Shown: piece after piece, positions 59,744 through 64,000 of the stretch
Position numbering within the stretch: the stretch's first letter is position 1
How the letters are laid out: each line of letters begins with the position of its first letter
Assembly (NCBI RefSeq): GCF_030936135.1
Contig: NC_082600.1
Span: 26,977,943 to 27,041,942, forward strand
Length of the DNA stretch: 64,000 nt
Direction of reading: 5' to 3'
Origin: Gavia stellata
Taxonomy: Eukaryota; Chordata; Aves; Gaviiformes; Gaviidae
Position numbers and translations under genes: made by a program
The notes under the pieces: model-generated
Database searches by the model: none
What the model was told of the DNA's origin: nothing
The model's input: only the letters and a program-made list of their open reading frames with translations

Positions 59744-62009
59744 CTGAGGAGGTGGCTGTGCCAGGCACTGGAGCATGAGCAGTTTGGCACTTCTTCAGCC
59801 CTGATCAGACTGACTCTGGTGTCCTCAATAGCAGCAGCACAAATATAATTCCCTGAGGATTTCAGGGGTGTTCTTCAAGGGCTTAGGGGGTGACGCAGGA
59901 GGTCCTGGCTACAGTGGGCTTAAGAGCAACACAGGGACGAGTTTTTGTTGGGATCTTTTAATCTGAGATGCTGAAGGTGGGATTTTGCAGGGGAGAGGAT
60001 GCCGATGAGGAGATTTTGATGCTCAAATGGGGCTGTTTTATGGAAAAGGGGACTTAGAGGGACTTCACCTGTGGTGAGCAGGGTGAGGATTCATGGGGGA
60101 GAGTGGCTGCTTGTGCTGGGCTCCTTCAGTGCTCATGGGCAGCCAGGACCCCTGCTCTTGCCCCTCGCCCAGAAAGTATGAGAGACACGGAGGTGAGCCT
60201 GCTCCCTGGCAGGGCTGTGCCATGGCATGGTGCAGCTGGGTGCCAGAGCTGCCTGTCCCCGCCAGACTGCCAGGGCTCCCCTGCAGCGGGGATGCACCAC
60301 CATTCCCCACCTGCCTCCCTCCCCAGCACTGCAAGCGGGGCAGGGAGGTGGTACAGGCCGGCAGTGGCATATTCCAGGCGATGCTCTCAGCCCGCAGTCA
60401 CCACACAGAGCTCACCACAGGGGAGGCATCTGCCTTTTAAGGAAACGTCTCTATTTGCCTTATGTCCCTGGCTGGTCCCTTGAGCCTCCTCTGTCCCTTG
60501 TTCCCAAAGCGCAGTAGCTCTGCTCCCCAGAGCCTGGTGGGAGGTGGTGCAAGGCGCACACCAGTGCATTTATAGCATCGACCTCTAGCCCTGTCCTGTA
60601 GCTGGGGAAGGGTAGGCTTGGCCCCCGGGGAAGGAGCACAGCAGAGGGGAAACCAAACAGCCTGGCCCCAGCCAGCTGGATGTTTCTCCCATTTGCAGGA
60701 GGATGTTGCTGGTCACAGGTTACCAGTGTCCAGATAGTATTTCTCTGCTCCTGTCTCTGCTCTGTCTAGAAAGGGGATGCGCATCCCAGGAATGTAAACT
60801 CTGCCCAAGGCCTCTGAGGAAATAGCTTCAGACCAGGAACAGGATTGCACTCGGCAATTAAGGGCTGGTCTCCCCAGCCACTCGGCTCCTGGGGGAGAGC
60901 CCTTTGCTCCAGTGCCAGAGGCTGGCCTTGTGTCTGAGAAGTGGCCCCAAGGGACCTTCCTGCAAGGACAGGCGTGAGGCCCTGTGTGGTCACGGTCTTC
61001 GCAATAACAGGATTCTGTCTGTCCAGCGAATTGGCAGCAGCTGCTGCTCAGGGCGGCCTCTGGTCCGGGCTGTCAGGTGGGAGGAAACACTGCCTTCGCT
61101 CCCCATCTCAAAACCATCCCTGGGGAGGTGGGGTGTCCCCTTGGCCCAGGGGGGTCCGTGGGGTGGCAGAGGGAGAGCACAGGCATACTCCAGCCATCGC
61201 AGCAGTGATGTTGCCTGCTCCTTGCAGCCCAGCCAGGGGCGAGAGCGTGAACAGGCACCGAACACTGCTGTGGCAGCCCCCAGCAGCCCCTGGCAGCCGC
61301 CGTGCTGTACCACTGAGTGATGAACTGCAGCGCACCCGCACCACCACCCCCCCACCACCCCCACCCTGCGGCAGGGCCAGGACTTCTGTGTGCTTATCTC
61401 TGCAGCATCTCCCTGCTCATTTGCCAGGTCCCGCTCCAGCAGCTTCCTCACTCACTCGGCAGTACCGATGCCTGGAAGCTCCCGCTGACGCCAGAGCCGC
61501 TGCCACCTGCATGGCCCGGCGGAGCTGGGGACAGGCGGCTGGCATGTCCCGCATCCCCTGGGGACAGACCCCACGGGGCTGGGGACAAGCCACTGGCGTC
61601 CTCATGCTGCAGGGACAGACCTCACACAGAGGTGGGCCGGGAAGCCCTGGAGCAGCCTCCCGGTTCTCCCAGGAGGACAGAAACATGAATCCTGGCAGGG
61701 ACACAGAGCCTGTTATTTCCCTGGGACCTGCGGCCCACGGGGGATCGTGTTGCCCGCTGGCATCTCTTCCCTTCCCACCTCCCATAGCTCCAGCTTCCCT
61801 GGCCACCGGGGCTTAAAAATAGAACAGAAAAGGCCACAGAGCTCCTTTGGGTTTACCATTGGCGGCAGGATTTGGCCCCAGACCTGCTCCAGGGAACTGC
61901 TGTGCCCCTTCCCTCCCAAGGTGGAGGGCCCTCCGTGGCGGACAGGACCGGGATGTTATCCGTGGGGCTGAGGGGGCTGGAAACGCCCTGCTAGGGCTCC
62001 GGCGGCAGG

Positions 62010-62190
62010 GGCTGGCTGGGCAGGCATGGGGCAGCTTGGGGGGAACGGGGCGGATGGATGGGCATGGGGTGCCTGGGTGGGGGACCGGGCCACAGCAGGG
62101 GAACGGGGTGGATGGGTGGGAAAGGGGCTGCTGGGTGGGCACAGGGCAGCCGGGCGGGCACGGGGTGGACGGACAGGCACGGGGCAGCGC
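62010..62190 (+). repeat. G-rich minisatellite-like tract upstream of PGF
   Basis: Imperfect repeats of a GGGCACGGGGTGGATGGGTGG-like unit, for example GGGGCGGATGGATGGGCATG, GGGGTGGATGGGTGGG and CGGGGTGGACGGACAGGC. G is strongly concentrated on the plus strand, with many GGG and GGGG runs, so G-quadruplex formation is likely. Confidence 0.75.
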
Positions 62191-63600
62191 ACACCGCCCC
62201 CGGGAGAGGTGGACAGCACCCAGGGGAGCCCAGCGAGCCGAGGAGCCCCGACACAGCCCCGATGCGTCCCCGCCCCCCGGCGATACACCGGTCACGGGCC
62301 GGTCCCGAGAAGCCCCGGGACAGCCCGATGGGGAAACGGCCGGTGCCGGGCCGCGGCGTTGGAGGCGGGGGGCTCCACCGCGCCCGGCGGCACCGCCCGT
62401 CCTCGCGGCCGCCGGGGCCGGGCACCTGCTCCCGCCCCGCGGCGGGGCCGGGGCGGGCGGGGGCGGGGCGGCGGCGGTGAAATACGGCGGCGGAGCAGGG
62501 CGCGCTCCCATGGCCCGGCGGCGGCGGAGGCGGCACAGCGGGGCCGGTGGCCCGGCGGCGGCGCGGCATGCCGGCGGCGGCGGGGCGATAGCGGCGACAC
62601 CGAGTCGGTCGGTGCCGGAGCGGCGATGCGGCTGCTCGGCGCCTTCCTGCGGCTGCTGGTGGCCGGGGCGCTGGGGGCGCCGCCCGCCCCGGTGAGAGCC
62701 GGGGTGCGGGAGGGGGGTCGGAGCGGGGGCAGCCCGGCCCCGCCGGTGCCGCTGCCCGGGGTGGCGGTGGCCGCCAGGGCAGCTCCTCCCGGCGCTGGGT
62801 GGGCGGACGGCGGCGGGTGCCCCCGTGCCGCCCCCGCCAGCACCCGCCTTTCCCTCCCTGCAGGCCCCGGAGGCGCGAGGGACCGCCAGCGCTGAGCCGC
62901 CCGGTGAGTTGGCCCCCGGCTGGGAGGGGGCGGCAGCCCGGGGAGGGCTGCGCGCAGGGCCGGGGGAGGGCTCGGTACCCCCCGGGGCCGTTATCCCCCC
63001 GGAGCCCCGCGGCGATGCCCGGAGGAGCAGCGGGGAGCTCTGCCGGAGCAGCCTGTTCCCCCCAGCCCGCCCCGGGCGCTTGCGGCACCGAGCACTGCCG
63101 CCGGCCGGAGCGGCGCGCAGCCCTGCCCCGGGCTTACCGCCCCTCCGGTGCTGGGGTGCGGGGTCCCGGGCAGGAACACTCCGCTTCGGCTCCCCTCTGC
63201 TCTCCCCGCTGGGAGACCCCAGGGCACGGTTGTCTGCTGCGTTGCGGGGTTGGGCTTCTGCGCCCGCCGAGGGAGGGCGGGGGAGAGGGGGGAGCCCCGC
63301 CGCGGCGGGGTGCGGGGGGCAAGCAGGGTGCCTGCGGAGGAGGAGAGGGTGCTGGCGGGCAGGTGGAGAAGGAGCCCGTCGGGGTGGATGTGGTGGCTGT
63401 GTGAGCCCCGGCACCAGTGCGGTGATGGGCTTACTGGGGGCACAAGGGGGTCCTCTGCATTCCTGTGCCCCCGCGCTGGGTGCAGGACCCCACCGCGGCT
63501 GCTGCATCTGCCCCCGCAGTGGGTCGGCTGGGCTCAGCCTCTCCGGGGCGCTTCCTTACAGCTCCTCGCCCTGGTCTCTTGCAGTCCTGAGCTTTCGGGA
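62150..63600 (+). promoter_or_regulatory. PGF: CpG island and promoter region of PGF
   Basis: Extremely CG-rich sequence covers the upstream region, exon 1, exon 2 and intron 2 of PGF. Repeated GC boxes (GGGGCGGGGCGG near 62462) lie 100-170 nt before the start codon. No clear TATA box is seen; the start site cannot be fixed from the sequence. Confidence 0.6.
62568..62591 (+). CDS. Seven-codon upstream ORF in the PGF leader
   Basis: ATG CCG GCG GCG GCG GGG CGA TAG ends 34 nt before the PGF start codon. The context GCGGCATGC is moderate. Whether the leader includes it depends on the unknown start site. Confidence 0.3.
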   Translation: MPAAAGR

Positions 63601-63781
63601 GATCTGGAATCGTAGTTTCTGCCGGCCTCTGGAGCAGCTGGTGGACGTCATTACCGAGTTTCCCAACGAGGTGGAGTATATTTTCAGACCCTCGTGCGTC
63701 TCCCTGCAGCGCTGCGGAGGCTGCTGTGGGGACGAGGGTCTCCGCTGTGTCCCCGTGGAGACAAGCACGGTCACCATGCAG
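62626..63781 (+). CDS. PGF: PGF, placental growth factor (first three coding exons; gene continues to the right)
   Basis: PGF is a secreted VEGF-family dimer that signals through VEGFR1 (FLT1). Exons 62626-62691 (66 nt), 62864-62903 (40 nt) and 63585-63781 (197 nt) give exactly 101 codons; 66 and 197 nt are the sizes typical of VEGF-family exons 1 and 3. Residues 1 to about 18 (MRLLGAFLRLLVAGALGA) form a signal peptide that resembles MRLFPCFLQLLAGLAL of human PlGF. Exon 3 encodes the start of the cystine-knot domain: SFREIWNRSFCRPLEQLVDV, PSCVSLQRCGGCCGDEGLRC and VPVETSTVTMQ. RCGGCCGDE with CVPVET favours PGF or VEGFA; the gene's place next to EIF2B2 and the signal peptide favour PGF. The donor CAG|GTAAGC follows. 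The receptor-binding loops and C-terminal exons lie outside the window. Confidence 0.93.
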
Positions 63782-64000
63782 GTAAGCACTGCCGCTGCGG
63801 GGCCATGGCTGCACCAGGGAGGTGGTGGGCTCCTTGCCAAGTGCCGGGAGGGTGAACTTGCAGCTTCACATTCTCCGGACATCATAGCAGCATGGATAAC
63901 AGGGGAGGGGGTTTACTCAAACTGCTCAAATGCATGCCAAACCAGGAGGGTCTCTCTGCCCTGCTCTTTGGGCTTGTCCCTGAGGCCAAGCGACACCCCT
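63782..64000 (+). other. PGF: PGF intron 3, left end
   Basis: The sequence after the exon 3 donor GTAAGC up to the window edge. No further exon, repeat or other feature is seen. Confidence 0.75.

Larger units (their letters stand above)
52560..62000. other. About 10 kb GC-rich gene-poor interval between EIF2B2 and PGF
   Basis: I find no reading frame with recognisable family similarity, no RNA gene and no transposon. Long open frames on both strands here are explained by high GC content, which makes stop codons rare. Small features seen are an A-rich tract (53760-53779), a CCCTT-type pyrimidine microsatellite (54618-54650), an (AGC)6 run (59726-59743) and a short AT-rich island (57380-57445). 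In mammals the EIF2B2-PGF interval also has no protein gene that I recall; it may hold PGF regulatory DNA. Confidence 0.5.

Noticed and set aside
59726-59790. CAG/Leu-repeat coding sequence
   Set aside because: The (AGC)6 run gives poly-Leu, poly-Ser or poly-Ala depending on frame, with no flanking coding similarity.
60941-61816. 291-codon open frame upstream of PGF
   Set aside because: No recognisable domain, Pro/Arg-rich, overlapped by other long frames on both strands; treated as a GC-content effect.
61813-63507. 564-codon open frame on the minus strand across the PGF start region
   Set aside because: It is antisense to real PGF exons, is extremely Pro/Arg/Ala-rich, and shows no domain. 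Long open frames are expected by chance at this GC content.

Overview
The window is vertebrate nuclear DNA, most likely from a bird. Six protein-coding genes with GT-AG introns can be read. Their order and orientation match the block on human chromosome 14q24.3 as I recall it: NEK9, ZC2HC1C, ACYP1, MLH3, EIF2B2, PGF. The bird call rests on a CR1 LINE whose 3' end carries the ATTCTGTG octamer twice, on short introns, and on very GC-rich CpG islands. I cannot name the species.

Layout. 521-12178 (+) holds the last 16 coding exons of the mitotic kinase NEK9 (end of the kinase domain, RCC1 propeller, coiled coil, LC8-binding tail), followed by a long 3' UTR. 18203-20391 (-) is ZC2HC1C, tail to tail with NEK9. 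A CpG island around 20.85-21.56 kb lies between ZC2HC1C and ACYP1 (21421-22174, +), which are head to head. MLH3 follows (24746-44308, +): a CpG-island promoter with a ZNF143-type site, a CR1 insertion in the 5' UTR intron, one 3.2 kb coding exon and eleven short ones. EIF2B2 (46053-51951, -) is tail to tail with MLH3 and starts in its own CpG island. About 10 kb of GC-rich sequence with no recognisable gene follows. The first three coding exons of placental growth factor PGF (62626-63781, +) end the window, and that gene runs off the right edge.

All gene models were assembled by eye. In the three genes whose CDS is complete in the window and whose mammalian protein I know (ACYP1 99 aa, MLH3 1412 aa, EIF2B2 351 aa), the exon lengths sum to an exact multiple of three and the protein aligns end to end with the family. 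The genes are not an operon or a pathway: mitosis (NEK9), an uncharacterised zinc-finger protein (ZC2HC1C), acylphosphate hydrolysis (ACYP1), mismatch repair and meiotic crossing-over (MLH3), translation initiation (EIF2B2) and angiogenic signalling (PGF). The link is conserved synteny plus shared or abutting regulatory islands.

Repeats are sparse: one young CR1, two decayed antisense CR1/L3-like fragments, a MIR-like SINE, a 106 bp palindromic MITE-like element, several short tandem repeats and homopolymers. I saw no retrovirus-like element and no CRISPR or other prokaryotic system. I found no convincing undescribed biological system. The more interesting points are the in-frame MLH3 exon that carries the nuclease motif, a WW-like motif in MLH3, the MIR-like and palindromic fossils in MLH3 introns, and the duplications beside the EIF2B2 first exon.
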